In this document: positions 9,268 to 19,800 of the stretch, piece by piece
How the letters are laid out: the number at the start of each line of letters is the position of its first letter
How positions within the stretch are numbered: the first letter of the stretch is position 1
Origin: Paulinella micropora
Lineage: Eukaryota > Cercozoa > Imbricatea > Euglyphida > Paulinellidae
Assembly (NCBI GenBank): GCA_019918135.1
Contig: WBZZ01005935.1
Span: 70,001 to 134,000 of the forward strand
DNA: 64,000 nucleotides
Direction: 5' to 3'
Translations under genes and position numbers: made by a program
The notes under the pieces: model-generated
The model's input: only the letters and a program-made list of their open reading frames with translations
The model's database searches: none
Told to the model about the DNA's origin: nothing

Positions 9268-10085
9268 ATGGAGTATAAGGGAGGAAGAAGTTCGGGTATC
9301 TATTACATTAATAGTAAAAATAGGATAACTGGCACAGACTCAGACTTTACACACGAAGTCAATATGAAGGGGTTAGACAATCCCACACATTGTAAAATTC
9401 TTCATATCTATGTTCCAAAATCGTATTACTCTGTCGCCAGTCCTTACAATACTTTTACATTAACCGAAGACGGATATGAGGCTTTAACTACGATACCTGA
9501 GGGCAACTACACAATGAACAATCTAAAAAATAAACTAGCCGAGGTGCTAACCGCAGACAGCCCAAATAATTATACTTATGTGGTATCCAGTAATAATACC
9601 AACATAAGCCCAGAAGATGGAAAATTAACATTCAGCGTGTCAGAGAATAAAGGAATTCAACCGCGGTTTATATTTGATGGTGATACCCGTATTCACGAGG
9701 TTATGGGGTTTGATAGAAATTCAACATATTTCTTCGCCAATAATTTTATTAAATCGCCAAATGTAATTATTCTAACTGGTGAAAAACTTTATATCTTCAA
9801 TCGGATTTGGTAAATGAAGGAGATAATCACGTGCTACAAGAAATATACACTGCAAACGAAATTCCTTTTGGGTCTGTTATCTATGATGGAAGCGGGTCAG
9901 AGTATGGTAAAACATTGTCCGCTAATTCAAACAATGTGTTCAGGTTTTACTTGACAGACGAAAACGACCAAGCGATTAATCTTAATGGTTTGGGAGTCGT
10001 TATGACATTACTGGTTTATCGTGAAACTAATTATTTCAGTTTATTTAATTCATTCTTCAATTTGTTAAAGGTCAGATATTCATAA
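9268..10085 (+). CDS. Penton-like minor capsid protein (single jelly roll), broken
   Basis: The N-terminal signature SSGIYYINSKNRITGTDSDF followed by a leucine/valine-rich first strand is typical of Polinton, PLV and virophage penton proteins, which sit at capsid five-fold corners. The usual PEGNYTMNNLKNKLAEVL helix word follows at about residue 90, and a beta-rich C-terminal half with FGSVIYDGSGSEYGKTL completes the fold. The ATG at 9268 abuts the promoter-type inverted repeat. The gene is broken about once. It lies directly before the major capsid gene, its usual neighbour. Confidence 0.78.
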
Positions 10086-10128
10086 ATCCGCACTTTCATT
10101 CTCATTCTCGTGCGGTTTATGAACATCG
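10075..10128 (+). terminator. Gene-end stem-loop after the penton gene
   Basis: The arm TTCATAAATCCGCA pairs with TGCGGTTTATGAA (one bulge) around a loop with TTTCATTCTCATTCTCG, followed by CATCG. It is a longer-armed member of the gene-end set. Confidence 0.6.
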
Positions 10129-10176
10129 ATTGTAAGTAAGTTAATATCAATTATTTATTTAAAATAAAAATAAAAT

Positions 10177-10240
10177 AGATGTTTTAGAATAAACGATAGT
10201 GCGAAGCACGAAGTGAAATTCTAAAATATCAAAAAGAAAA
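10177..10240 (+). promoter_or_regulatory. Promoter-type inverted repeat before the major capsid gene
   Basis: AGATGTTTTAGAATAAACGA starts it and GAAATTCTAAAATATC ends it, with GTGCGAAGCACGAAGTG in the loop; the 9-base arms are perfect. The capsid ATG at 10241 follows after an A-rich leader of about 13 bases. Confidence 0.65.
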
Positions 10241-11707
10241 ATGCATGTCCAATACGGAGGAGATCTAGTCCATCAGACTAAGGAACTGCTCACTGGTAAG
10301 TATGAATTAACCAAATTTACAACTCGTGAAGGCTCGCAACCTGTCGCACTTACTACTGCTGGCGGTATGGAAAACACCTTTGAAATTCCTACTCGTCCTT
10401 TGAACCTTGCGAGGAGTGTGTTGCGATTTACTTACACTCCGTCTGCTGCAGGTGGTCCTGGTCGCTACAATCGTATCTATATGGATTGTCTGTCTACGAT
10501 TAAAACTATTGAATTGCGAAGCCGAAGCGGGCAGTATTTGTGTAATCTTCAACATGTGGGGAACTACACAAAGGTTATATGGAAACCAGAAATTAAGTAT
10601 GAAGAATTTATGGCACTTGAAAACCATGGTGCTCGTGTGGGTAGCGGTGCTATGCTTCAAAAGTGTAATGCTGGAAAAGTTGAAATTGGAACCGTAGCGG
10701 AAAGAGCGGCAATTACTGCTGCAGGCAATACTGCTGGATTAGTCGCTGCAGTTCAAGGATATTACAAAGTGCCACTTGTTAATGCCTGCCGTAATAATGA
10801 TACCGCTCTCGCCTATAGCACTGCGGGGGATTATAGTTTGGTTAATGTTCCTTATGAGGAGGCTAAGTATTTTGAAGGTGGAACTGCCAATGCTGCCACC
10901 CCTGTTATCAATATTAAGTTTCCTTTGGGTATGCTGTTTGGCACTATTTTTGAACTGGATAAGACTATTGGATTTAATGAAATTTTGGATATGCGGATTG
11001 TGTGGGCTGAAACCAACGCTCTTCATTCTATGGCACTGATGCTAGTTCTATTTCCGCTACTACCGCTGGTGCTATCGTATCTAACCTAAATCTATTCCTC
11101 GCTGTTGAGACTGACCCCAATGTCATCCACGGTGTCCAGCAAAAGATTGCGGGTGAAGGCTTTCCATTTAAGATTGAGTATCCTATCGCTTGGAAGCAAA
11201 GTCTTCAAACAAACCAACAGATATGTTATTAAGATGAACCGCTCGCAGGGTGAAAGAATTCGTCGTATTTATACTTCCGCCTTTCATTTCACTGAGAGTG
11301 CTAATACTTCTTTTGATAATGACATCAGGGCGGATGCTAAAATTATTTCTTATTATACAACCCTTGACGGCTCTCGTCTTCAACAATTTGACATTGACAT
11401 TTCTGAGAATGAAGACTATATGATTTTGAAGGATAAGTTGAAAGGAAGTGCTATCCTAAACAGTGATATCTATCATTACAACTGGTTCCACGTAGATACT
11501 TGGGACAATAACCGACCGCTGTGCGATAAGGACACAGACGGCTATGAGGTGAGCGGTTTAAGCCTAGACACTGAGAGGCGATATGAATTAGTTTCAACTA
11601 CAAGTAATAATGCGAGTGGTGTTGGCATAACTAATCTTAACCATTACACATTTGCCATTCTTCAACGTAGTGTGCTTGTTAAGGGAGTTGAAATTTTGAT
11701 GAGTTGA
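10241..11707 (+). CDS. Major capsid protein (double jelly roll), broken
   Basis: This would form the pseudo-hexameric capsomers of the virion. The start MHVQYGGDLVHQTKELLTGK and the strand pair TFEIPTRPLNLARSVLRFTY are typical of Polinton/PLV capsid proteins. The expected length (about 480 residues) is reached at 11707. The second half contains the usual KMNRSQGERIRRIYTSAFH segment and a long beta-rich C-terminal jelly roll with NWFHVDTWDNNRPLCD. The gene is broken about once. It follows the penton and carries the promoter-type inverted repeat upstream and a gene-end stem-loop at its stop. Confidence 0.85.
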
Positions 11708-11760
11708 TATTTGTAAATTCACGCTCCCGCCTACGACTCCCGCGTGTTTTACAAACATCG
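11706..11760 (+). terminator. Gene-end stem-loop after the major capsid gene
   Basis: GATATTTGTAAATTCACG pairs with CGTGTTTTACAAACATCG (arms TTTGTAAA.TTCACG against CGTG.TTTTACAAA, slightly imperfect). It overlaps the capsid stop codon. Confidence 0.6.
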
Positions 11761-11853
11761 TTGTTTAATAAAATATTTTTTTTATGTAAATAATATAAGT
11801 AATCGACATTTGTGAATTTCGCAAAAGTCGAAGACGAAAGCAAAAGATCACGA

Positions 11854-13059
11854 ATGTCTCAGAGAAACTTAATCGCAGAAAATCCGGACGGAGAATTTAT
11901 AAATGTCAAAGTTGGATATGATGGTGATATTGAAACAAATAATTCAAAAACCGCTTTTGGTGAAGCAGTAGTAGGTCAATTAACACCAGTTTTACAAAAA
12001 ATCTTTCCATATACCATTAATACTAGGATATGGACAAAAACAGAAACAAAATCATCTGTGTCATTTTTGAATAATATGGCAACATTAACAATTCAAGCGG
12101 ATGCCACGGCGGATGCTAGACTGGTAACGGGTGTCCTCGCCCGCTTTACTGCTATATGGACAACGGATGATACAAAAGATTACTATTCATATATTGGAAT
12201 AGGAAATGAACTCGTTGATGGATTTTATTTCTACAAAAATAGAGCAGGAATAAATATTGCGCATTGTAAAGGAGGTGTAGTAGATTATATTGACCAAGCA
12301 GACTGGGATGACCCGTGCGATGGAAGTTCGGCTATGACAGAAGTAGTTTGGAGCAGAGGAAATGTATTTCAAATTCAATTTCAGTATCTTGGGTTTGGTG
12401 CTATCAAGTGTTATATTGAAAATCCCATAACAGGATTATTTCAATTAGTTCATATGATTGACTATGCGAATGCTAATACTGGTGTAAGTCTGCGAAATAC
12501 GACATTACCCTTTACAGCAGTAATGAAAAATGATGCAGCGACTGGTATACAAAGTCTTAAAACAGCGAGTGCCAGTTTATTCATTGAGGGGTCAAATACT
12601 ATTAATACCAGCATAACAAACGAAGTGGAAGGAAGTAAAGTATCAAACACCACTGAAAGTCCTATTATTAGTATAAGAAACAAAGCGGTATTTGATGCGG
12701 GCGGTGCTAATTTGACAAATTGTTCAAATGTTTATCCAACTTTGATAAGTATTACAAATGAAGATACTAAGTCGAATGTTGTCAGAATGGTATTAAATGG
12801 AACACTAACTGGAGCAGGTTTTGCAGATGTTGATTCTAAGTATTCAATTGTAGGTACTGATACAAAGGCGAGTGCTATCGCAAACGGAACAACAATTTTT
12901 AAACTATATGTAAATAGTGCTTCAACTCAACAAATCAATCTTAGAAGTTATGATATATACCTTTCGCCGACTGATGTATTAACTTTTACACAGAAGTCTG
13001 TCTCTGCTGGTGGAGGAGGAAATGTCAATATTATCGCTAACTTGGTAGAAGACCAATGA
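11854..13059 (+). CDS. Structural-type protein, 401 residues, apparently whole
   Basis: The first ATG in the frame is at 11854 (MSQRNLIAENPDGEFINVKV); 14 further codons are open upstream without an ATG. The protein is Ser/Thr/Asn/Gly-rich and beta-like, with a jelly-roll-like middle (ADARLVTGVLARFTAIWTT, YYSYIGIGNELVDGFYFY, RAGINIAHCKGGVVDY) and a C-terminal strand-rich part ending in GGGGNVNIIANLVEDQ. The style is that of phage or viral neck, decoration or fibre-base proteins. It lies in the capsid gene block with a gene-end stem-loop at its stop, so a virion role is likely, but I do not recognise the family. Confidence 0.65.
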   Translation: MSQRNLIAENPDGEFINVKVGYDGDIETNNSKTAFGEAVVGQLTPVLQKIFPYTINTRIWTKTETKSSVSFLNNMATLTIQADATADARLVTGVLARFTAIWTTDDTKDYYSYIGIGNELVDGFYFYKNRAGINIAHCKGGVVDYIDQADWDDPCDGSSAMTEVVWSRGNVFQIQFQYLGFGAIKCYIENPITGLFQLVHMIDYANANTGVSLRNTTLPFTAVMKNDAATGIQSLKTASASLFIEGSNTINTSITNEVEGSKVSNTTESPIISIRNKAVFDAGGANLTNCSNVYPTLISITNEDTKSNVVRMVLNGTLTGAGFADVDSKYSIVGTDTKASAIANGTTIFKLYVNSASTQQINLRSYDIYLSPTDVLTFTQKSVSAGGGGNVNIIANLVEDQ

Positions 13060-13119
13060 TATTTGACAATTTCACTTCTATCTGTCTTCGACAGATTTCT
13101 CGTTTATTGTCAAACATCG
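13058..13119 (+). terminator. Gene-end stem-loop after the 11854 gene
   Basis: The stop TGA runs straight into ATATTTGACAAT; the outer arms TTTGACAAT/ATTGTCAAA are perfect and enclose an inner hairpin ATCTGTC TTC GACAGAT, followed by CATCG. This is the clearest copy of the gene-end element. Confidence 0.7.
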
Positions 13120-13189
13120 TAAACCATTAAAGTAAAAATTAAAAGCAAAAAAAATTTAATGGAAAGCGATGTATCATCAGTATCATCAG

Positions 13190-13692
13190 AGATATTTTTT
13201 ACCGCATCTTTGTTATTAAAATAAGGTTGTTGAATTAAATATTAAAAGGTATGGTTTATCAATCTTAGCGACATCTTCAATTTTCATTTTTTTATACTTA
13301 CCATATTGAAGAAAAATGTCCGCTTCGTGCTGTGCTATCTCTTCACCAACATTAGCCTTGATTTCAGTTATTCCTGTCTCTTTTAAATCAGTCTCCTTAC
13401 CGCCTCCGTCGGTAGCATCCGCCGTAAATGATATTGTTGTTTTGGACTACTCCAAAGCAACGATTTGCTTGGTTATTCGTCCACACGTTTTCTAACGGAA
13501 TAACTACTTTCACACTGTCGTCATAATGTTGATTTTGTCTATGTTGATTTTGTTTAAAATCAACATTTGGCTTGTATTGATCATAGAAAGATACAATGTC
13601 AGGTTTAGTAAATTTAATTGTTGGCTTTTTAATTTCGCTGCCAAGGTTCCATTTTTCAATTTCGTTTAAGTAGTCCTGTTTGGTCAGTCATT
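13190..13692 (-). CDS. Small protein with ExoX-C-like motif, first copy, broken
   Basis: The minus-strand frame begins near the ATG at about 13692 and ends near 13190. The N-terminal part reads WNLGSEIKKPTIKFTKPDIV and is not recognised. The C-terminal part holds FLQYGKYKKMKIEDVAKIDK, matching the (F/Y)GKYKGK...D..YL pattern of the exodeoxyribonuclease X-like C-terminal domain (DUF3820-like). That small domain is found on exonucleases and alone in large DNA viruses. The gene is broken several times. It is a neighbour and apparent paralogue of the gene at 13720-14008. Confidence 0.5.
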
Positions 13693-13719
13693 GATATATA
13701 TAATATAAATATTAATTTG

Positions 13720-14008
13720 TTATAAATATTTTTTTACTTCACTTTTAATGTCTGTAAATTTCTCAAACCACGGCTGTTTCATAACCCATTCAAGATATGG
13801 CTTATCAATAAGCGCGATATCTTGAACATTCTTCCCGCGATACTTACCAAATGGAAAAATATCCCTTGGCTTGCCTGCCCGTGCATTTTCAATCATTTGG
13901 ATTTCGTCAGTAATTATTTTTTTAACATCGGTAAGAGAAAATGTTTAATTTTTTGTTTCAATTCAAAGTTTTTTCAAATTTTTCACATAGTCTGGTAAGG
14001 GTGGTCAT
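13720..14008 (-). CDS. Small protein with ExoX-C-like motif, second copy, broken
   Basis: From the ATG at about 14008 the product is near 95 residues; its second half, FPFGKYRGKNVQDIALIDKP followed by YLEWVMKQPWF, is a clear match to the ExoX-like C-terminal motif (FGKYKGK, then D.YL.W). It shares GKY...IDKPYL with the gene at 13190-13692, so the pair looks like a tandem duplication. The gene is broken about once. It lies directly downstream of the polymerase on the same strand; a replication or repair accessory role is inferred. Confidence 0.55.
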
Positions 14009-14012
14009 TGGT

Positions 14013-16840
14013 CTATATAGATGGGTAAAAAGATTTTATTGAAAAAAAATTAATTACTTTTTTACTTTTGCCTTTAAATCCGTAAGGCAGTGTAGAGATA
14101 TAGTTCTCTTTAATCGGCTGTATTACTCTTTTTGTGTAAGTAAATGAAAATATCTTTTTCAAATGTTCGGAGGTAATCGTTTTGTCTTTTTGTTCATCGT
14201 AATTTTGCTGTGGTTGTGTATTGCTACATTTCCATTCTCAGCCACATTCTTTGCTATGTGCTTTTCTCCTTCTGTCTCCAATAATGCTTCTAATTCCTCA
14301 TATGCTTTCTTTGATAGTTCTTCGTCCTTTACTCCCAGACAATTGCTTATCACACTAAACATATTTACCAAGTTCAGTTTCCTGCAAGTGTTGTAGTTCA
14401 TAGAAAAGCCTTTCAGTTTCATTTTTGTTGTGCAGTCGTTTAGTATGTAGCCGTAGGACTTTGGCCCCGAGCCCACAAATGTAATTATCTTTCTGCTTAC
14501 TTTTGTCTTTTTGTCTATTAGTTCGTCTATTGTCCTAATAAGTCGCCTGTCGGTATTGTTGTCTGTCCTTGTTTTTCATCAACTGAATATATTATGCTGT
14601 CTGTGCCATGATATGATACCCTGTCTCCCAATTTCATTTGTGCGTGTGCTGTTGTGAATAAAGCCACACATATGTTTGTGTTGTAGGGATCTGAAACTTT
14701 TTCGGGGTGTAGATTGTAGGATAGTTCAAGGCATTCTTTATTTATCATATTAATTGAGATTTCGTTTATGTCTTTGTCATTTAGTATTTTGTATAATTCT
14801 GCCTCACTCCTGACGATTGTCGTCTGTGTCTTGTTGCTTTGTTGTCCAAACTTTTCCCACAGAGAATTCAGACATAGTTTTGCGACTGCCCTCCTTCCTT
14901 CATTCTTTTCTATTTTGCTTTTGTCTAACTTAATTATCATCTTTTCCTCATAATCCTTTATGCAATTTTCTTTTTGTTCCTCCGTTTCCACATTTGACGG
15001 GTAGCCACTTGCCTCTTGCTTTACTTGTAAAAAGGTTTTTATGTAGTCTTTGAATAGGGTTGTTGTTTGTTGTTCCCAGTGCCACACCTCATAAATTTTA
15101 ATGATATTATAACCTTTTTCCATTGCTTTATAAATGAGTGGTGTTGCCCAAGTGCATGTGAGTGCCCTCTCTGTGTCGTCGTGCTGACATTTGTCATGTA
15201 AGTTTTCCTTTCCACACTTATTACATAAATAATACATCATCTTTCCACTATCTTGACAGGGTAGGACAGGGTGAATTAGTCCCCTCGGCGGAATCATTTT
15301 AACTTTGGCTAATCCAAATGCTGTCTTTTGCTTTATCATTTGTAATGCATGTGTGCTTTTGATTACCTTATGATGTCTGAGAGGGTAGGGGTCATAAAAC
15401 ATAACAGACAGATAGAGGGAGCATATGTCTATGCATTTGGCGTATTGTTCTTCATTCATTGCATTCCAATATAAAGATAGAGCATTTGTCCTCCCCCCAA
15501 ACATCGCGTGTCGTGGGTTAATTGTCTCTTGCTCCATTAATGTCTCTTCTATGTTTCTTTTGAATTCCTGCCTTACTCTTATTTTGTTCCACTTACAACC
15601 CCATATTGTTATTAAATTATTCACTTCTTTGTGTTGCTTTATTAAAGTTTCCCGTCGTTTTGTTTCCTTGTATAATTGTCCAAATGTCTTATTAAACAGA
15701 TTGCTCTTTATTCATTTGATTGCAGTCATAACACTCAGGACATCCGTGCTAGTAGCATCCATGAAACTCATATGCAGTTTTTGTCTTTGGGTCATATCAG
15801 TCTAATTATGCCTTACCTGCGCCTTTTAAATATATTATTTTTTCTTTTCCATTTAATCCGTGCTGTATGGTTGTATTGTCTTTCTTCTCTCTGTATGATA
15901 GCCACTCCACACACATACGGCTCGTTTTTGCTTTGTCTGTTCTGTGTGTTGGTATGACTGCTATGCTATCTGTCAGCATATAGATTGCTTTATATAATGC
16001 AATACAGGTAGATGCGATAGTTGTGTATTGAAATGGGTCTATGCTGAAATCTAGAAAACTCTCTCTAAATTTCATACACCCCCTTCTCAATATATCCACA
16101 TCACTATGACAATATGCTTCCATTTCTTTTTTGAAATCAAACACTTTGTCCTTCTGTTCTTCATAACATTTCAGAAATTCTTGTCGTTTATGTTTTGAAA
16201 ATGTGTTGTAGCCGTAATAGTCCTTGTCTGGTATAGCCCCTACATAATTTTGATTTGCCTCAGTATTGAAGAAGTGAGGGAAAAATCCTTTCTTTAATTC
16301 ATCTAAACCAAAAGTCTCAGGGAAGTCAGACAGAGGCATAGTTAGGAAAGATAGACTATCAATAAACCTAATCTTACCTACAGCCATCATCATAATCTTA
16401 CCCCCTTGATATATGACAAATGGTGAAATGTCTTTTTCTATCAACCATTTAAGCACAAACTGACAATCATAACCCCTCGCATTATGTGTTTTTGTGTTGA
16501 TTGCCAAATGCCCAATTACAAAACTCGTCTATGCTTTTGTGTATGATTGGTGTGCTGTCGGAGGGGGTTCCACCCCCTACCATACACCCGCTTTCTTGGT
16601 TTTGGGTTTGGAAAGGGGCATCACCCCTTCCAGTGAAATACTGACTTTCTGAATGGTTAATGATATGCATAGACCCATCCTTTATCTGTGAATATTTTTG
16701 ATGTTTCTCTATCTTTGCTCTAGCAACTACAATAGATCTTGCCAGACATATGTTGTCGTCGTTGTTTATTTGTATCACTCCTTTCTTTTTGTAAACGTCC
16801 TCCTGTGTTATTGCTTTCAATCTAGCCCCTCTCTGGCATC
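14013..16840 (-). CDS. Protein-primed family B DNA polymerase, broken and lacking its start
   Basis: It would replicate the element from a protein primer at its ends. Visible in order: the ITQEDVYKKKGVIQINNDDN segment typical of Polinton polymerases, exonuclease motif II (HNARGYDCQFVLKWL), exonuclease III (YCHSDVDILRRGC), the Polinton insert before the palm, motif A (CIDICSLYLSVMFYDPYPL), motif B (RAVAKLCLNSLWEKFGQ), motif C (YHGTDSIIYSV) and a C-terminal thumb region ending near LPYGFK. About 900 residues remain. The N-terminal region seen in full-length Polinton polymerases is absent because the element ends here, and no ATG exists at the 5' side. The gene is broken about four times. Confidence 0.88.
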
Positions 16841-16845
16841 CTTAC
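16826..16845. other. Junction between the AT-rich Polinton and GC-rich DNA
   Basis: Coding sequence reads into this point from both sides without a start codon: the polymerase on the minus strand and the adhesin on the plus strand. Base composition and codon use change across it. No terminal inverted repeat or obvious target-site duplication is visible, so it does not look like a normal Polinton end. Confidence 0.75.
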
Positions 16846-19800
16846 TCCCATAAAATTGAAATCAATTGATTCCATTGTCGCCACTTCCTCATGGGGCGTA
16901 AAATGGGCAACAGGCGGAGTGGCCGCGAACGAGGCGGTAGCTTTGAACACTGCCCACAGACTGACAACGTCTGGGAACCCGCACTTGGTCGATCTAGCCG
17001 ACCTGATTACCTTGACGCTGGACACCGAAGCGAAAACTAACCAGCCAGCCGGGATGACGTCTAACAGCTCCGCTGGCTTTGTGGCCTCGGCCTCTAGCAA
17101 TTCCTCACAAGCCTACCTGGCCTTTGACAGCGACTTCTCGACCTTGTGGGGCACAACTGCTCCCGACAGCTACAGCGGCAACAACTACACTGCCATGATC
17201 GAGACGGTGGTAGACAATCTCATCGTGGCAGGCGCGTGGCTCCAGCTCGATCTGGGCCAGCACGCCAAAGTCACTGCTTACCACATCACGTCCGCAGGTG
17301 CCATTACTGCGCCCAGAGACTGGGTAGTCGCTTATAGCGCGGACTGCAGCCGGTGGTTCACTTGGGACAGCCAGAGGGCCCAGACCGTAGGCGACAGCTT
17401 GCGCACGTTCACGCCAGCAACCGCAGCCGATTACGCCAGGTACCTGCGTGTAATCTCTACTAAAAACAACGGAGCGGGGGTTTGGTACATGCGGAGCCTG
17501 GCCTTCGACTACCAGCTGTACAATGCCGGCTGCATCGAGAACACCAGCTATCCTACCAAGGCCTCGCAGCTGGCGCCCAAGGCGTACGTTGACCACCAGG
17601 TGGCAGGAGCGGTGAAGTTCCCGTCGATCATGCCTACCCAAGACGACTGTATCGTGACCATGGATCCAGACGGCTCGATCTTTGCGGCCAAGGACAGGAC
17701 GCTCAAGCAGCCGGCTTTGGCTCCTAGCGACAATGGTGCAATCGTGCTCATGAACACCGACTATACAGTCACGACGATCCCAGACACTCTCGCGAGGCTG
17801 CCTAACCCTTTGCCCGTCTCGGCCGCGCAGCTGGTGACGGTTGATTCAGACGGCGTGCTAGGCCTAAGCAGCCATTTGACTGATACTAACAACCCGCACG
17901 GGACCTCGCTGGCTAACCTCGTGAACTCGTCGACGCTCACGCTGACAGGGGCCGGCGGCAACAGCACACTTTCCGCTCCGGCCACTGGCTCCAGTGCGCT
18001 CAAGGTGCCTGTGGCCCTGCCTGCTACCACACAGTTTGTCACGCTCGATAGCAACGGGCGGCTCGCCACCGGCGCTACCGGCTTCCAGGGAGGCGACAAC
18101 GTAGATATCGGCACAGAGGCGTGCCCGACCCCGCAAGCGAATTACTTCTCTGTTGCGGTGGGTGCGTACTCTGGCAGATACTCACAATCACAACAGACAG
18201 TAGCCGTTGGCTGGCAAGCAGGGAATTCCAATCAAGCGAACAGCGCGGTCGCGGTAGGCTCAAACGCGGGCGCGACAAACCAGGGCAGTGCTTCTCTCCA
18301 TAGGCGCGGATACTAGTTCGCTTGGTTCCTTCTCTACCGCCCTCGGTTACGGTGCGGCCACCGCGGCAACCGCAACCGATTCATTGGCCGTGGGACGTAG
18401 TGCAGAAGCGAAAGGGGCCAACTCGATCGTGCTGAACGCCACCGGCTCGGCGTTAGCTCCTGCCACTGCCAGTGCCACGTTTATCAAGCCACTGCGAGCA
18501 GCCGTGGCGTCCACTACCAGTGAGAAGGCAGTGCAATGGAATAGCACGACCGGCGAACTCTCCTCCTCTAAATTCATACTTCCGCTTGCGCTGCCCGCCA
18601 GCACGTCGCTCGTTTCCTTGACGAGCGCGGGTCAGGTGGACGCGTCTACGCTCAAGGTACCGGCTTCATTGCCAGGCAGTACATCGCTGCTGACACTTGA
18701 CTCTAGCGGCCAACTAGCGACAGGGGCTGCTAGCTCGCTGTCACTTAGCGGGGCTGGAGGCACCAGCACGCTCTCCGCCCCAGCATCCGGCACTTCTGCA
18801 CTCAAGCTGCCTGCCGCCCTGCCTGGCAGCGCGTCGATAGCACTCGACTCTGGCGGCCAGCTTGCGACAGGGGCTGCTAGCTCGCTGTCACTCAGCGGGG
18901 CGGGAGGCACCAGCACGCTCGCCGCTCCAACTTCGGGCTCCTCTTCGCTCAAGCTGCCAACTGCTCTGCCCGGCAGCACGTCGCTGCTGACACTCGACTC
19001 TGGCGGCCAGCTTGCGACAGGGGCTGCTAGCTCGCTGTCACTCAGCGGGGCGGGAGGCACCAGCACACTCTCCGCTCCAGCCTCTGGTTCTTCTTCTGTC
19101 AAACTGCCTGCTGCCCTGCCAAGCGGCACTTCGCTGGTGACAATCAGCGCCAGTGGCCAGCTCGGCCATGCACAGCAACCACCTATCGAAGTGACAGGAC
19201 CGGCCTGGCCGACCGCCTACAGCAGCTGGACAGTCGTTTCGAGCACCTTGGCGACCGCGAATTCATGGACCCTGACTGCTTCTTCCTCGAACGCCTAGTC
19301 CAGAAACTGGGTGGACGCAATTGTGCGGAACGCCGGATCGTATTATTACTGGGACTCTGGTATTACCACCCATACCAACGGTGTAGGTAGCGCCTGGGTT
19401 AAGCTCTCCAACCCACGCAGGCACCGCCTGTCATCTATCGCTCTGTGGAATGCGCCTAACCTCGGCGGCTCTGTGTCGCCCAAGCAAGTGTTGCTCCAGG
19501 GCTCCGACGACGACACGACCTATGTCGACCTAAACCGCTTTACCTGCCTGGCAGGGGGCTCGTACACGCTGAACACGCTGACTCCTTCTGCTGGCAACAG
19601 TGCCTACAAATACCATCGGCTCGTGGTCGAGCAGATCCAAGACGCACTGACTGACTGGCAGCTGCCAGATCGGCGGCCTTGTGCCGACGTTCGTGTCGGA
19701 GTCTGCCTCGCTTACTCTCGCTGCCAGCACCGCGACCAACACGGGCTTCCTGACCACGCTGACAATCAACGCGGATCCTCTTGTGGCGACGTCGCTGGTG

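Larger units (their letters stand above)
1..16840. mobile_element. Polinton/Maverick element, broken, right end missing
   Basis: The gene set defines the family: retrovirus-like integrase, packaging ATPase, adenovirus-type protease, penton, double-jelly-roll capsid and protein-primed polymerase B. There is no reverse transcriptase, so this is not an LTR element. The left end is not resolved: no terminal inverted repeat is visible and the element may start outside the window. The right end is lost at about 16,830-16,840, inside the polymerase gene, where GC-rich DNA begins. Several genes are interrupted (on the order of fifteen or more breaks in all); the 401-residue structural gene at 11854 looks whole. 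The mixed state suggests fairly recent decay or uncorrected read errors rather than an ancient copy; age is an inference only. Confidence 0.9.
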
